Source of the DNA: Singulisphaera acidiphila DSM 18658
GTDB taxonomy: Bacteria; Planctomycetota; Planctomycetia; Isosphaerales; Isosphaeraceae
Assembly: GCF_000242455.2 (NCBI RefSeq)
Contig: NC_019892.1
Coordinates: forward strand, 8,566,744-8,630,743
Direction of reading: 5' to 3'
Length of the DNA: 64,000 bases
Shown here: positions 35,219 through 44,765 of the stretch, one piece after another
Numbering within the stretch: position 1 is the stretch's first letter
Layout: each line of letters begins with the position of its first letter
Notes under the pieces: model-generated
Told to the model about the DNA's origin: nothing
Seen by the model: only the letters and a program-made list of their open reading frames with translations
The model's database searches: none
Made by a program: the position numbers and the translations under genes

Positions 35219-36973
35219 ATGTCTCGCCGAGGAACTCGTCTCATGTGCAAGTCCCAGGCATCCCGCCACGGGTGGGCGATCGTCGGAGTCGTGGTCCTGA
35301 GTGGATCGCTCCAAGGCTGTAGCAACCAAGCGAATAAGGAGGAAGGAAATGCACCGGTAACAGCAGCCGGTGCAAAGGCAGCGCCCATTCCGGGTCTTGC
35401 GAGCCAGATCCATCCCAAGCCTTTCCCTCGGGCGAATGCCCCAGCCCCTCAATCGCCGGGCACGATGCTAGCAGACATGAGTCTGCACACCGACTTCGAC
35501 CTCATAGCGGGCGAAATGCCACCCGCTGGGGAACCCTCCAAGGCGGAAGTTACGTCGACGACCGAGGCCTACAGCCGGATCGAGGACAACCCCTTCCTCC
35601 AGGTGGGTCAAAACCCCCTCTCGACGTTCTCGATCGATGTAGACACGGCCAGCTATGCGAACGTGCGCCGCTTTTTGGGACAGAACACGATGCCCCCCAA
35701 GGATGCGGTCCGGATCGAAGAACTCTTGAATTACTTCCCCTACGACGACCCCGCGCCGACCGGTGACACCCCGTTCTCGGTCCGGGTCGAGGTCGCCGGC
35801 TGCCCGTGGAACGCCAAGCATCGGCTCGCCCGAATCGGCATCAAGGGGCGGCCGATCGACCAGGACAAGCGACCCTTGAGCAACCTCGTCTTCCTGATCG
35901 ACGTCTCCGGATCGATGCAGAATGCCAATAAACTCCCGCTCCTGAAGGCTTCGTTGCAACGACTGGTGGAGCAACTCGGCGAGAACGACCGGGTCGCAAT
36001 CGTGGTCTACGCCGGCGCGTCGGGCCTGGTCCTTCCTTCGACCTCCTGCCTCAACAGGCAGGCCATCCTCTCGGCCCTGGAAGAACTCCAGTCCGGCGGT
36101 TCAACCAACGGCGGGGCCGGCATCCAGCTCGCCTACGACACGGCGGTGAACCACTTCATCCGAGGGGGAACGAACCGGGTGATCCTCGCCACCGACGGCG
36201 ACTTCAACGTTGGCGTCTCCAGCGAAGGAGACCTGATTCGCTTGATCGAGGAGAAAGCCAAGAGCGGCGTCTTCTTGAGCGTGCTCGGCTTCGGTATGGG
36301 TAACCTCAAGGACGCCAACCTCGAAAAGCTCGCCGATAAAGGCAACGGGAACTACGCCTACATCGATAGCCCCAAGGAGGCTGAGAAGGTCTTCGTCCAG
36401 GAACTGAGCTCCACGCTCGTGACCATCGCCAAGGACGTCAAGATCCAGGTGGAATTCAACCCCACCAAGGTCGGCGCCTATCGGCTGATCGGCTACGAAA
36501 ACCGGCTCTTGCAGAAGGAAGATTTCAACGATGACCGCAAGGATGCCGGCGAGATCGGCGCGGGGCACCACGTCACGGCTCTCTATGAACTCGTCGCTCC
36601 CGGTAAGATCGAGGGACTACCCGGGGTCGACCCGTTGAAGTACCAGCCACAGCCAGCCGAGGGGTCGAAAACGAGCAGCGACGAATGCCTTACCGTCAAG
36701 CTCCGTTACAAGCACCCGGAAGAGGAGAAGAGCCAACTCCTGGAGCGAGGCGTGACCGACGGAGGAACCGAGTACGCCCGCGCCTCGGACGACTTCAAAT
36801 TCGCCAGCGCCGTGGCCGGCTTCGGAATGCTTCTACGAGGCTCACCCACCAAGGGGAGCCTGACCTACGCGGGCGTTCACGAACTGGCCGCCTCGGCCCT
36901 TGGTCAGGATCCCTTGGGCTATCGGGCCGAATTCCTCGCCCTGGTCATAAAAGCCCAGCAAATCGCCCGCTGA
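35219..36973 (+). CDS. VWA-domain lipoprotein (YfbK-like, DUF3520)
   Basis: A 584-residue protein with GGAAGG 9 nt before ATG 35219; signal with lipobox SLQGC (Cys34). Residues about 115-210 form the N-terminal domain of YfbK-type proteins (NPLSTFSIDVDTASYANVRR, NYFPYDDPAPTGDTPFSVRV). The von Willebrand A domain follows with the MIDAS motif LIDVSGSM (Asp228), GSTNGGAG (Thr contact) and ILATDGDFNVG (Asp), so metal-dependent ligand binding should be intact. The C-terminal DUF3520 region contains AYRLIGYENRLLQKEDFNDD and FKFASAVAGFGMLLRGS. These proteins are common in planctomycetes; the ligand is unknown. It converges with proA, with a hairpin between. Confidence 0.92.
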   Translation: MSRRGTRLMCKSQASRHGWAIVGVVVLSGSLQGCSNQANKEEGNAPVTAAGAKAAPIPGLASQIHPKPFPRANAPAPQSPGTMLADMSLHTDFDLIAGEMPPAGEPSKAEVTSTTEAYSRIEDNPFLQVGQNPLSTFSIDVDTASYANVRRFLGQNTMPPKDAVRIEELLNYFPYDDPAPTGDTPFSVRVEVAGCPWNAKHRLARIGIKGRPIDQDKRPLSNLVFLIDVSGSMQNANKLPLLKASLQRLVEQLGENDRVAIVVYAGASGLVLPSTSCLNRQAILSALEELQSGGSTNGGAGIQLAYDTAVNHFIRGGTNRVILATDGDFNVGVSSEGDLIRLIEEKAKSGVFLSVLGFGMGNLKDANLEKLADKGNGNYAYIDSPKEAEKVFVQELSSTLVTIAKDVKIQVEFNPTKVGAYRLIGYENRLLQKEDFNDDRKDAGEIGAGHHVTALYELVAPGKIEGLPGVDPLKYQPQPAEGSKTSSDECLTVKLRYKHPEEEKSQLLERGVTDGGTEYARASDDFKFASAVAGFGMLLRGSPTKGSLTYAGVHELAASALGQDPLGYRAEFLALVIKAQQIAR

Positions 36974-36997
36974 ACAGACCCATTTTGATGCGATTCG

Positions 36998-37030
36998 CCC
37001 CGGTCCCTCCCCTCCGTGGAGGAACCGGGG
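36998..37030. terminator. Hairpin between convergent VWA and proA genes
   Basis: CCCCGGT and ACCGGGG flank an inner TCC/GGA pair in the 145-bp gap between the two stop codons. No U-tract on either strand. Confidence 0.45.
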
Positions 37031-37118
37031 CTGCGAAATGCCCGCCGTTTGCGAATCGGGCCAGCACCTGGAAAGCTCCCCTTTCCAGGCCCAATCCCCA
37101 AACACCGCTCAGATCCGC

Positions 37119-38396
37119 TCACTCGCGGATCTGGCCGTCTCCGTAGACGACCCACTTGGTGCTGGTCAGCTCGCGAAGCCCGCAAGGGCCGCGAGCGTGA
37201 TACTTGTCGGTGCTGATCCCGATCTCAGCTCCCAGGCCGAGTTGGCCGCCGTCGTTGAACCGCGTGCTCGCGTTCACGATCACCGCCGAGCTGTCCACCT
37301 CGTCCACAAACCGGCGGGCCGAGACCAGGTCGCGAGTCAGGATCGCCTCGGTATGCCCCGAGCTATGGCGTGCGATGTGGGCCATCGCCGCATCGATCGA
37401 GTCGACCACTCCGATCGCCAGGATCTTCTCGAGGTACTCGGTGTCCCAGTCGCTCGGCTCGACCGCCACCATGGTCGGAACGATCTGACGGCTCGCCTCG
37501 TCCCCGCGAAGCTCGACCCCCTGCGCAATCAGGGCCTCGGCCACGCGCGGGAGAAAGGTCGCGGCGATGTCACGGTGGACAAGCAAGGTCTCGGCCGCGT
37601 TACAGACGCCGGGCCGCTGCGCCTTGGCGTTGACGACGATCCGAACGGCCATGGCCTGGTCGACCTCGGCATCAACATAGACATGACAATTCCCTTGATA
37701 GTGCTTCAGAACCGGCATCTTGGCCTCGTCGACCACCCGGCGAATCAGGCTCTCCCCACCTCGAGGAATCGCCAGGTCGATCTTGTCCGGCATCCGGAGC
37801 AGGTGCCCGACCACTGCGCGGTCGGTCGTCGGCACGAGCTGAACGGCATCGGCCGGCAAGCCGGATGCAGCAAGTTCGTCGGCGAGCACGCGATGCAAGG
37901 CGCGATTGGAATGGATCGCCTCCTTGCCTCCCCGCAAGATGGCCGCGTTGCCACTCTTGACGCAGAGCGCAGCGGCGTCGAGCGTGACGTTGGGCCGGCT
38001 CTCGTAGATCATGAAGATCACCCCCAAGGGGACCCGCACCTGAGTGACCTGCAAGCCATTCGGGCGGCGGCTCGAGGTAATCACCTCGCCGATCGGGTCA
38101 GCCTGGGCGGCAACCTCGAGCAGCCCTTTGGCCATCTCGTCGATTCGCTTCGCGTTCAAAGTCAGACGATCGATCGCCGCCGCAGTCAGCCCATAACCTG
38201 GGGCAGCCGCGATGTCGCGAGCGTTGGCCGCGATGACCTCCGCCGCCCGCTCGATGAGGGCTTGCGCCGATCGCTTCAGCCAGGCGTCCTTCGCCGCCCC
38301 TGAGGCGATCGCCATCCGACGCGCGGCGACCTTCGCACGATCGGCCAGCTCCCGAGACTCCTGCAACAGTTGGTCGACCTCGATTACCTGGCTCAT
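37119..38396 (-). CDS. proA: Gamma-glutamyl phosphate reductase
   Basis: A 425-residue NADPH-dependent enzyme converting gamma-glutamyl phosphate to glutamate semialdehyde in proline synthesis. ATG 38396 is chosen over the extension to 38411: it has GAGGAA upstream and forms an ATGA overlap with the folP stop. Family blocks are VRVPLGVIFMIYESRPNVTLD, LCVKSGNAAILRGGKEA, the catalytic Cys in RPGVCNAAETLLVH, and DSSAVIVNASTRFNDGGQLGLGAEIGIST. Coupling proA to folP is unusual. proB is not in the window. Confidence 0.96.
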   Translation of the reverse strand: MSQVIEVDQLLQESRELADRAKVAARRMAIASGAAKDAWLKRSAQALIERAAEVIAANARDIAAAPGYGLTAAAIDRLTLNAKRIDEMAKGLLEVAAQADPIGEVITSSRRPNGLQVTQVRVPLGVIFMIYESRPNVTLDAAALCVKSGNAAILRGGKEAIHSNRALHRVLADELAASGLPADAVQLVPTTDRAVVGHLLRMPDKIDLAIPRGGESLIRRVVDEAKMPVLKHYQGNCHVYVDAEVDQAMAVRIVVNAKAQRPGVCNAAETLLVHRDIAATFLPRVAEALIAQGVELRGDEASRQIVPTMVAVEPSDWDTEYLEKILAIGVVDSIDAAMAHIARHSSGHTEAILTRDLVSARRFVDEVDSSAVIVNASTRFNDGGQLGLGAEIGISTDKYHARGPCGLRELTSTKWVVYGDGQIRE

Positions 38397-39244
38397 CGTT
38401 CCTCGTCCCACCCTCGAATGGCGGTCCAGACCTTGATCGCATCGACCATCGGCGCAACGTCGTGGACCCGGACGACGTTCGCTCCCCCCACTCCGGCCGC
38501 GAGCGACGACGCCACGGTCGCCGCCCCTCGCTCCGCCACCGGCCGCCCGGTCAACTCGCCGAGAACCCGCTTGCGCGACGTTCCGATCAGGACCGCGCAG
38601 CCCAGGTTGGCAAATCGATCGATGTTCCGCAAGATCAACAAGTTATGCTCGGTCGTCTTGCCAAACCCGATCCCCGGGTCAATCGCGATCCGCGCACGCG
38701 GGATTCCCATCTCTTCGGCCCAGGCAATCCGGCGCTCGAGGAACTCGAGCACCTCCGCGACCACGTCATTATAGTGCGGGTCAACCTGCATCGTCCGAGG
38801 CGCCCCTTGCATATGCATGAGCACAACCCCCGCCCCCGCCTCGACGACCACCCGCGTGAGCCCCTGATCCAATCCAAGCGCGCTGATGTCGTTGACGATC
38901 GCCGCCCCCGCCCGCAACGCCTGGCGCGCAACCTCGGCCTTGGTCGTGTCGACCGAAATCGGCACGTCCGCCCGCGTCGCCAAGGCCTCGACCACGGGGA
39001 CGACCCGGCGCAACTCCTCCTCGAGCGAGACGGGCTCGGAACCCGGCCGGCTCGATTCGCCGCCGATGTCGAGGATGGCGGCCCCCTCCTGTACGAGGCG
39101 GATCCCCTGCTCCACCGCGTCCTCAAGCGTCTCGGCGCGGCCTCCGTCGGAGAAGCTATCGGGCGTGACGTTGACGATCCCCATCACCCGAGGCACTCGA
39201 TCAGCCAGTACCAGGCGGCCCCGCGCCTCCCATGTCCTCATCAT
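38393..39244 (-). CDS. folP: Dihydropteroate synthase
   Basis: A 283-residue folate-pathway enzyme that condenses dihydropterin pyrophosphate with p-aminobenzoate. ATG 39244 has AGGCAGG upstream; the open extension to 39340 would add 32 residues without family resemblance. Motifs are MGIVNVTPDSFSDGG, AAILDIGGESSRPG, ISVDTTKAEVA, IVNDISALG, LMHMQG, IDPGIGFGKTTEHNL and a C-terminal RVHDVAPMVDAIKVW. All pterin- and pABA-contacting residues are present. The stop codon overlaps the proA start by ATGA. Confidence 0.96.
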   Translation of the reverse strand: MMRTWEARGRLVLADRVPRVMGIVNVTPDSFSDGGRAETLEDAVEQGIRLVQEGAAILDIGGESSRPGSEPVSLEEELRRVVPVVEALATRADVPISVDTTKAEVARQALRAGAAIVNDISALGLDQGLTRVVVEAGAGVVLMHMQGAPRTMQVDPHYNDVVAEVLEFLERRIAWAEEMGIPRARIAIDPGIGFGKTTEHNLLILRNIDRFANLGCAVLIGTSRKRVLGELTGRPVAERGAATVASSLAAGVGGANVVRVHDVAPMVDAIKVWTAIRGWDEER

Positions 39245-39402
39245 CGAGACCTGCCTCTCCAAATTCGGGTCACTTTCAGCGTTCGTCGCCTCAATCTCAA
39301 TCCCACAAGGCACAAAAAAAGGGCGTTCCCAAAGTCCCACTGAACGCGATACCCTCTTGATCTTACGTGTCCACCGCTCCCCCTTGCCAGGGAACCTCGA
39401 CC

Positions 39403-40266
39403 ATGCCCCACGACCTGCTCGTCACCACCGAGTGGCTGGAAGCCCATCTTGATGACCCGAACGTCCGCGTGGTCGACGTCCGCGGCTCCGTCACCACACG
39501 CCCCCTTGAGCCAGGCGTCGAGGAAGCGACCTACCGGGGCGCGATCGACGAATACCTCGCCAGCCATATCCCGGGAGCGGTCTACGTCGATTGGACCAAG
39601 GATATCATTGATCCGGACGACCCCGTCCCTGCCCAAATCGCCCCTCCCGCACGATTCGCCGAGATCATGGCCGAGCGCGGGATCGGCGAGTCGACCCATG
39701 TCATCGCGGTCGACCACATGGGGGGTCAGTTCGCCACCCGCCTCTGGTGGGCTCTGACGTATTACGGCCATGACGCCGTGAGCGTCCTCGACGGCGGCTG
39801 GAACCGCTGGGTCGAAGAGGAACGCGAGGTCGAGGCGGGGCCGGTCACCGTCCCTCGCGCCCACTTCCAGCCCCGCCCCCGGCCCGAGTGGCGGGCCTCG
39901 GCCGCCGAGGTCCTGACCCGACTCGGCCAGCCCGGGCTCCAACTCCTTGATGCCCGCGACGCCGGCCAGTACACCGGCAGCAAGCGGCGAGGTCCACGCG
40001 GGGGCCACATCCCCAGCGCAGTCCACGTCCCTCGCGAACTCTTCTTCGCCCCTGAGGGGGGCTTCCTCCCCCTCGAGGACATCTGCCAGCGCATGGTGGA
40101 GCGTGGCGTCGTGCCCGAAAAGCCGACGATCGCATACTGCAACGGGGGCGTCGCCGCCACCGTCGTCCTCTTCAACCTCGCCCGCCTCGGCTATGCCAAC
40201 CTGACCAACTACGACGGCTCCTGGAACGAGTGGGGCCCGCGCCTCGACCTGCCGATCGCCCCCTGA
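39403..40266 (+). CDS. Sulfurtransferase with two rhodanese domains
   Basis: A 287-residue tandem rhodanese of the thiosulfate/3-mercaptopyruvate sulfurtransferase group. ATG 39403 has AGGGAA upstream; the extension to 39367 has no ribosome site. The first, inactive-type domain has VVDVRG, SHIPGAVYVDW, and VDHMGGQFATRLWWAL with no Cys. The second, catalytic domain has LLDARDAGQYTGSKRRGPRG, GHIPSAVHVPREL and YCNGGVAATVVLFNLARLGY, with the nucleophile Cys246. The active loop C-N-G-G-V-A resembles bacterial SseA-like enzymes rather than thiosulfate-type C-R-x-G-x-R/K. It moves sulfur to cyanide or thiol acceptors in vitro; the in vivo role is unknown. Confidence 0.92.
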   Translation: MPHDLLVTTEWLEAHLDDPNVRVVDVRGSVTTRPLEPGVEEATYRGAIDEYLASHIPGAVYVDWTKDIIDPDDPVPAQIAPPARFAEIMAERGIGESTHVIAVDHMGGQFATRLWWALTYYGHDAVSVLDGGWNRWVEEEREVEAGPVTVPRAHFQPRPRPEWRASAAEVLTRLGQPGLQLLDARDAGQYTGSKRRGPRGGHIPSAVHVPRELFFAPEGGFLPLEDICQRMVERGVVPEKPTIAYCNGGVAATVVLFNLARLGYANLTNYDGSWNEWGPRLDLPIAP

Positions 40267-40281
40267 GCCGGGTTCAATGCA

Positions 40282-40308
40282 CCGAGTCGGTCACGCGGAC
40301 CGACTCGG
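40282..40308. terminator. Bidirectional hairpin between sulfurtransferase and gdhA
   Basis: CCGAGTCGGTC and GACCGACTCGG form a perfect 11-bp stem around ACGCG, 16 nt past the sulfurtransferase stop and in the gap between convergent genes. Confidence 0.6.
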
Positions 40309-40422
40309 CTTGACCCCGGCGCCAGGCCAGCGGGAACTCCCCTCTCCCAGCATAAGACAAAACCGAATGGCCTCGAATTGAGGGGGGGTATTGCCACTCT
40401 CCGAGACCAGGAGAAGCCACGG

Positions 40423-41769
40423 TCAGATCAGCCCAAACGCCAACATCGCCTCGGCCACTCGCAAGAAACCGACGATATTCGCTCCGATCACGTAGTTCCC
40501 GGGGCTGCCAAATTCCGCCGCAGTCTCGTAGCACGAGCGGTGGATTTCTTTCATGATTTCATGAAGCCGCTGTTCCGTGTGCTCGAAGGTCCAGGTATCC
40601 CGGCTGGCGTTTTGCTGCATCTCCAGGGCGGAGGTCGCCACCCCGCCGGCGTTGGCCGCCTTGCCGGGGCCGTAGGCGATCCCCGCCTCCTGGAAGACTT
40701 TCACCCCTTCCGGCATGGTCGGCATGTTCGCCCCCTCGCCGACCGCAATGCAACCGTTGGCGACCAGCCGACGCGCGGAGGCCTCGTTGATTTCGTTCTG
40801 GGTCGCCGACGGCATCGCGACCTTGCAAGGGATGTCCCAGATATTTCCTCCGGGAATGTACTCCGCGTCGCCATGCTCGTTGGCGTAGTCGGCGATGCGC
40901 CGGCGCTCGACACTCTTGAGTTGCTTGAGCAGGTTGAGGTCGATCCCGCGTTTGTGGAAAATCACTCCGTCGGAGTCCGAGCACGCGACAACTTTCCCGC
41001 CCAGCGTCTGGATCTTCTCGATCGTGTAGATCGCCACGTTGCCCGACCCGGACACCACGCAGACCTTGCCTTCCAACGACTCGCCGCGAACCTTAAGCAT
41101 CTCATCCATGAAGTAGACGGAGCCGTAGCCCGTCGCCTCCCGGCGTACCAAGGCTCCGCCCCAATGCGGGCTCTTGCCCGTCAGGACACCCGACTCGTAT
41201 CGGTTCGTGATCCGCTTGTACTGCCCGAACAGAAAGCCGATCTCCCGCGCACCGACCCCGATGTCACCTGCCGGTACGTCGGTGTACTCACCGAGATGCC
41301 GGAACAACTCGGTCATAAAGCTCTGGCAGAACCGCATCACCTCGCCGTCCGACTTCCCCTTGGGGTCGAAGTCCGAGCCTCCCTTGGCCCCTCCGATCGG
41401 CATCCCGGTCAAGGCGTTTTTGAAGATCTGCTCGAAGCCGAGGAACTTGACGATCCCGAGATAGACCGACGGGTGAAAACGCAGGCCCCCCTTGTAAGGA
41501 CCGAGGGCACTGTTGAACTCGACGCGAAACCCACGGTTGATGTGAACCTCGCCGCGGTCGTCCTGCCAGGGAACGCGAAAGATGATCTGCCGTTCGGGCT
41601 CACAAATCCGTTCGATGATCTTGGATTCGGCGTACTGGGGGTATTTCCTCAAAACCGGGCCCAGGGTGTCGATGACCTCCCTGACGGCTTGGTGGAACTC
41701 GGATTCGCCTGGATTGCGCTGGACGACTTGGTCATAGATTTGGTCGATTTTCTCAGAAGTCTGGGGCAT
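40423..41769 (-). CDS. gdhA: Glutamate dehydrogenase (NADP-specific type)
   Basis: A 448-residue hexameric-type glutamate dehydrogenase that aminates 2-oxoglutarate. AGGAAA lies just before ATG 41769. Blocks are ERQIIFRVPWQDDRGEVHIN, GPYKGGLRFHPSV, the catalytic Lys region PIGGAKGGSDFDPKGKSDGE, DIGVGAREIGFLFGQYKR, the Rossmann motif VCVVSGSGNVAIY, and GEGANMPTMPEGVKVFQ near the C-terminus. Length and the KGKSD segment match the NADP-dependent assimilatory form; NADP preference is by family, not seen directly. Confidence 0.97.
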   Translation of the reverse strand: MPQTSEKIDQIYDQVVQRNPGESEFHQAVREVIDTLGPVLRKYPQYAESKIIERICEPERQIIFRVPWQDDRGEVHINRGFRVEFNSALGPYKGGLRFHPSVYLGIVKFLGFEQIFKNALTGMPIGGAKGGSDFDPKGKSDGEVMRFCQSFMTELFRHLGEYTDVPAGDIGVGAREIGFLFGQYKRITNRYESGVLTGKSPHWGGALVRREATGYGSVYFMDEMLKVRGESLEGKVCVVSGSGNVAIYTIEKIQTLGGKVVACSDSDGVIFHKRGIDLNLLKQLKSVERRRIADYANEHGDAEYIPGGNIWDIPCKVAMPSATQNEINEASARRLVANGCIAVGEGANMPTMPEGVKVFQEAGIAYGPGKAANAGGVATSALEMQQNASRDTWTFEHTEQRLHEIMKEIHRSCYETAAEFGSPGNYVIGANIVGFLRVAEAMLAFGLI

Positions 41770-42501
41770 GGTTTCCTACAGCTGTGGGTGAGCGATTGGA
41801 GGAATCGGGTAGGAGGGAGATCACGCCACTCGCCCAGCATTGTGCGAACGGCGCGGAGAGGACCCGATGCCTCATGTTTCCAAAAAGGGTGATCCAGCAG
41901 AGCGGCCCCGGCAGAGGACAGAGCCACGCTTCAGTCTACCATGGCACGGAACGCCCGAAACACCCGTTTTTGAACGACTTGTACCCCAAAACGCCCAAGT
42001 CGACACCAGTCCGGAATGCCGGGAGCCACGCTTTGCACTCACTCTGAGTTTCGGCCGTTTTTATCGCCGAACCCCTTTCAGTCAAGTTACCCGGGAGGAG
42101 GCCGCTCCTGGACTACCCGACCGAGGGTTTTCTCCTTGATCACCACTATCGCGAAACACACACAAAATCAACAATTTTCACACATTTTCAACTCATATCA
42201 AATCACAATGCGATACCAAGTGAGATAAAGCGTATGATTCACAGAGACCGAACAGGTACTGCACAGGTCAACACGGCCCGCGAAAGCCAAACCACTCACT
42301 TTCGCTATAAAAAGCAACACAAACCAGCAGGCTCGCGTTCCTCTCGAGGCACGGAAACAACAGGAATCAACGATTCCCTTGCATCGAACGCATTATTTCG
42401 GAATGATCCTTAGCTCTGGTGGGGTAAACCCCCTCCGTAGATTCATTGTTGAATCCACGTCAAACAGGCGCCGGCCGAAGCGGACCGGCAGGAGACAGTC
42501 G
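41770..42501. other. Long AT-richer intergenic region
   Basis: About 730 nt between the divergent gdhA and PEP-CTERM genes. No gene seen; 42130-42330 is AT-rich (for example ACACACAAAATCAACAATTT), which would suit promoters for both genes, but no convincing -35/-10 pair with 16-18 nt spacing was found. Confidence 0.5.
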
Positions 42502-43164
42502 ATGATGACAAGGATCCCAAGGCAGTTGAAACTTGCGATCGTGGCACTGGGCCTGACGGCTGCGGCGGCGGGACAGGCGAGGGCGGGTTTGGTCCTGGAA
42601 ACAGCGACGGCCGGAACACCGGCAACCTACGGTTATTCCCTCTTCTCCAACCAAACGATTGGATCGAGATTCCATCTCGATACCACGACCGCTATCACGC
42701 AGATCGGTGGCAATCTCGGTGGCTCGGGGACGTTATTCGGGGCAATCACCGCTTTGAGCGCACCGGATGCCCTACCGACAGGAACGAGTTTAACGTTCCC
42801 AGTCCTGGCCTGGACGGTCTTCACCCTGAGCAACGATTTGACGACGGATATTTTTGCCAACCTTTCCGTGACACTCGGCCCCGGTGACTACGCCTTGATT
42901 TTCGGCACCGGACGGTTCGGAGCCGATGGCACTGGCTACCTAAGCTTTGACAACGATGACACCCCCCAGTCATCCGTGTTCTTTAGCAATGATACCACGG
43001 GCGAATACAACGACGGTGGTGTGACAGGGGTTCGGCTACTCGTCGTGGGCGAGACCCCGCCTGTCGCCGTCCCCGAACCCTCGGCGATGGTCTCCGCCGC
43101 CACCGGCGTTATGATGCTCGGGGGTTTCGCCTGGCGTCGACGTCGCAAGGCCATGACCTCCTGA
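42502..43164 (+). CDS. PEP-CTERM sorting-domain protein
   Basis: A 220-residue exported protein. ATG 42502 has AGGAGA upstream; the frame is open from 42379 but that extension is basic and without a signal. The signal peptide (LKLAIVALGLTAAAAGQARAG) is followed by a beta-rich domain with Gly/Thr/Asp repeats (TQIGGNLGGSGTLFGAI, LGPGDYALIFGTGRFGADGT). The C-terminus is a textbook PEP-CTERM signal: VPEPSA, a hydrophobic helix, then WRRRRK. Such proteins are processed by an exosortase and anchored or released at the cell surface, often with exopolysaccharide. The exosortase is not in the window. Confidence 0.92.
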   Translation: MMTRIPRQLKLAIVALGLTAAAAGQARAGLVLETATAGTPATYGYSLFSNQTIGSRFHLDTTTAITQIGGNLGGSGTLFGAITALSAPDALPTGTSLTFPVLAWTVFTLSNDLTTDIFANLSVTLGPGDYALIFGTGRFGADGTGYLSFDNDDTPQSSVFFSNDTTGEYNDGGVTGVRLLVVGETPPVAVPEPSAMVSAATGVMMLGGFAWRRRRKAMTS

Positions 43165-43202
43165 GGCCAGACAACTCAAACCCTTCGCCCGCTCCAGGCC
43201 AC

Positions 43203-43240
43203 GGCCCCGTCGCTCCACCGGATTGGAGGGAGGCGGGGCC
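43203..43240 (+). terminator. Hairpin after the PEP-CTERM gene
   Basis: GGCCCCG pairs with CGGGGCC, with a second CTCC/GGAG pair inside, 38 nt after the stop. No T-run follows. Confidence 0.5.
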
Positions 43241-43327
43241 AGCCAAACACAAACACATCACCACAACTCCACACAAACACATCCAAACAACTAAAAACCC
43301 CTAAAATCATGAGAATGGAGACGCCCC

Positions 43328-44686
43328 ATGTCATCTCATGTCGGTCCCTCTCGGCGTAAATGGGCGGTTGCCAACCGGCCATCACACGGGAAAACCGTTC
43401 GTGGTGGTTTCCTTCTCTGCATCGTGACCGTCATTCTCTGCCTCTGGGGCGTTCCCACGGCCCGCGCAGAGATTCAGGTCGGGGCGGCCGTTCGCGTGAT
43501 CACACCGAACCCGCTCTTGCCCGTCTCGGGGGGGATGGGAGCGCCCAAGCCGGCTCAGGAGAAGCGGGGCGAGCTTACGGCTCGTGCCATGGTCGTCCGC
43601 AAGGGGGACGTCTCCATCGCGGTCGTGGCGCTTGACTTGCTCGGGTTCCCGTCGGTGTTGGGAGACCGGGTACGCGCCAAGGTGAGCCGCATTCCGGCGG
43701 AAAACATCCTGATCGGCGCGACCCACACCCACAGCGCTCCCGATTGCTATGCCTTCCCGGACGGCAAAGGGGGGCATTCCGGCGACCTCGCCTACATGGC
43801 CTCGGTCTGCGACCAAACCGCCGAGGCGATCAACGAGGCGATCGACCGCCTCCAACCGGCCCGGATCAAGGTGGCGACAGGCGAGGCGCAGGGAAAGATC
43901 GCCTACAACTACTACGCTCCCGACCTCTACGACCGCAGGATGAGCGTGATCCAGGCACTCAACTCGGACGGCCAGACGATCGCCACGCTCGTCAACTACG
44001 CCATCCACCCCGAAGTGCTCGGAAACTCCATCGGCATCCTCAGTCCGGACCTGGTCGGGCCGCTCTGTGCAAAGATCGAATCACAGGCCGGCGGAACGGC
44101 CTTGTTCATGAACGGTGCGCAGGGAGGAATGGTCACGGCCGACAACCGCAACCTGGACCAACCGCGCGACCCGCAACGGGCCTACTGGGCTGACTCGCGT
44201 TCCTGGGACGAGTGCTTGCGGATCGGCCACCTGATGGCGGACGAGGCGTTGCGCCTCGTCAAAGACGTCCCCGAACAGAAGGACCCGGCCCTCTTTTGCA
44301 ACTCGATCCGCGTGCGTTTCCCGGTCGACTCCAAACTGATGTGGGCCGTCGTCACGGGCTCGCCCCTCAACTACCCTTACAACAAGGATCAGTCGATCCA
44401 CGCGAGGATCAACCTCATCAACCTCGGCGACGCCCAAATCCTGACGATCCCCGGCGAGGCCCTGCCGAATATCGGCGCCTACCTCAAGCGCAAGATGCGC
44501 GGTAAGCATAATCTCCTGTTCGGCCTGACGAACGACGCGTTCGGATACATCTTGACGAAGGTCGATTTCCAAAGCTTCCCACGCTACGAATACGTCTCGC
44601 GCACCTCACTCGGCGAGATGACGGGCGAGATCCTCATCGAAAAGTCCCTCGAGTTCGTCAACCAATCCCCACAGCCGGATCGCTAA
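43328..44686 (+). CDS. Secreted ceramidase-like hydrolase (neutral/alkaline ceramidase N-terminal fold)
   Basis: A 452-residue exported protein with GGAG 7 nt before ATG 43328. The signal helix (FLLCIVTVILCLWGVPTARA) follows a longer-than-usual basic N-terminus. The mature part begins QVGAAVRVITPNPLLPVSGG and includes the ATHTHSAPDCYAFPDGKGG metal-site motif, NYAIHPEVL and FMNGAQGGMVTADNRN, which match neutral ceramidase-type enzymes (zinc amidases acting on N-acyl lipids). The C-terminal Ig-like domain of true ceramidases is missing, as in many planctomycete and Bacteroidetes relatives, so the substrate may differ. Confidence 0.85.
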   Translation: MSSHVGPSRRKWAVANRPSHGKTVRGGFLLCIVTVILCLWGVPTARAEIQVGAAVRVITPNPLLPVSGGMGAPKPAQEKRGELTARAMVVRKGDVSIAVVALDLLGFPSVLGDRVRAKVSRIPAENILIGATHTHSAPDCYAFPDGKGGHSGDLAYMASVCDQTAEAINEAIDRLQPARIKVATGEAQGKIAYNYYAPDLYDRRMSVIQALNSDGQTIATLVNYAIHPEVLGNSIGILSPDLVGPLCAKIESQAGGTALFMNGAQGGMVTADNRNLDQPRDPQRAYWADSRSWDECLRIGHLMADEALRLVKDVPEQKDPALFCNSIRVRFPVDSKLMWAVVTGSPLNYPYNKDQSIHARINLINLGDAQILTIPGEALPNIGAYLKRKMRGKHNLLFGLTNDAFGYILTKVDFQSFPRYEYVSRTSLGEMTGEILIEKSLEFVNQSPQPDR

Positions 44687-44765
44687 TCACCGGTTCGGCG
44701 CCCCGATCGCGACGCATTCAACCGAAGCAAGGGGTGTTTCCCAAAGGTGACTCGCGAACTCACGG

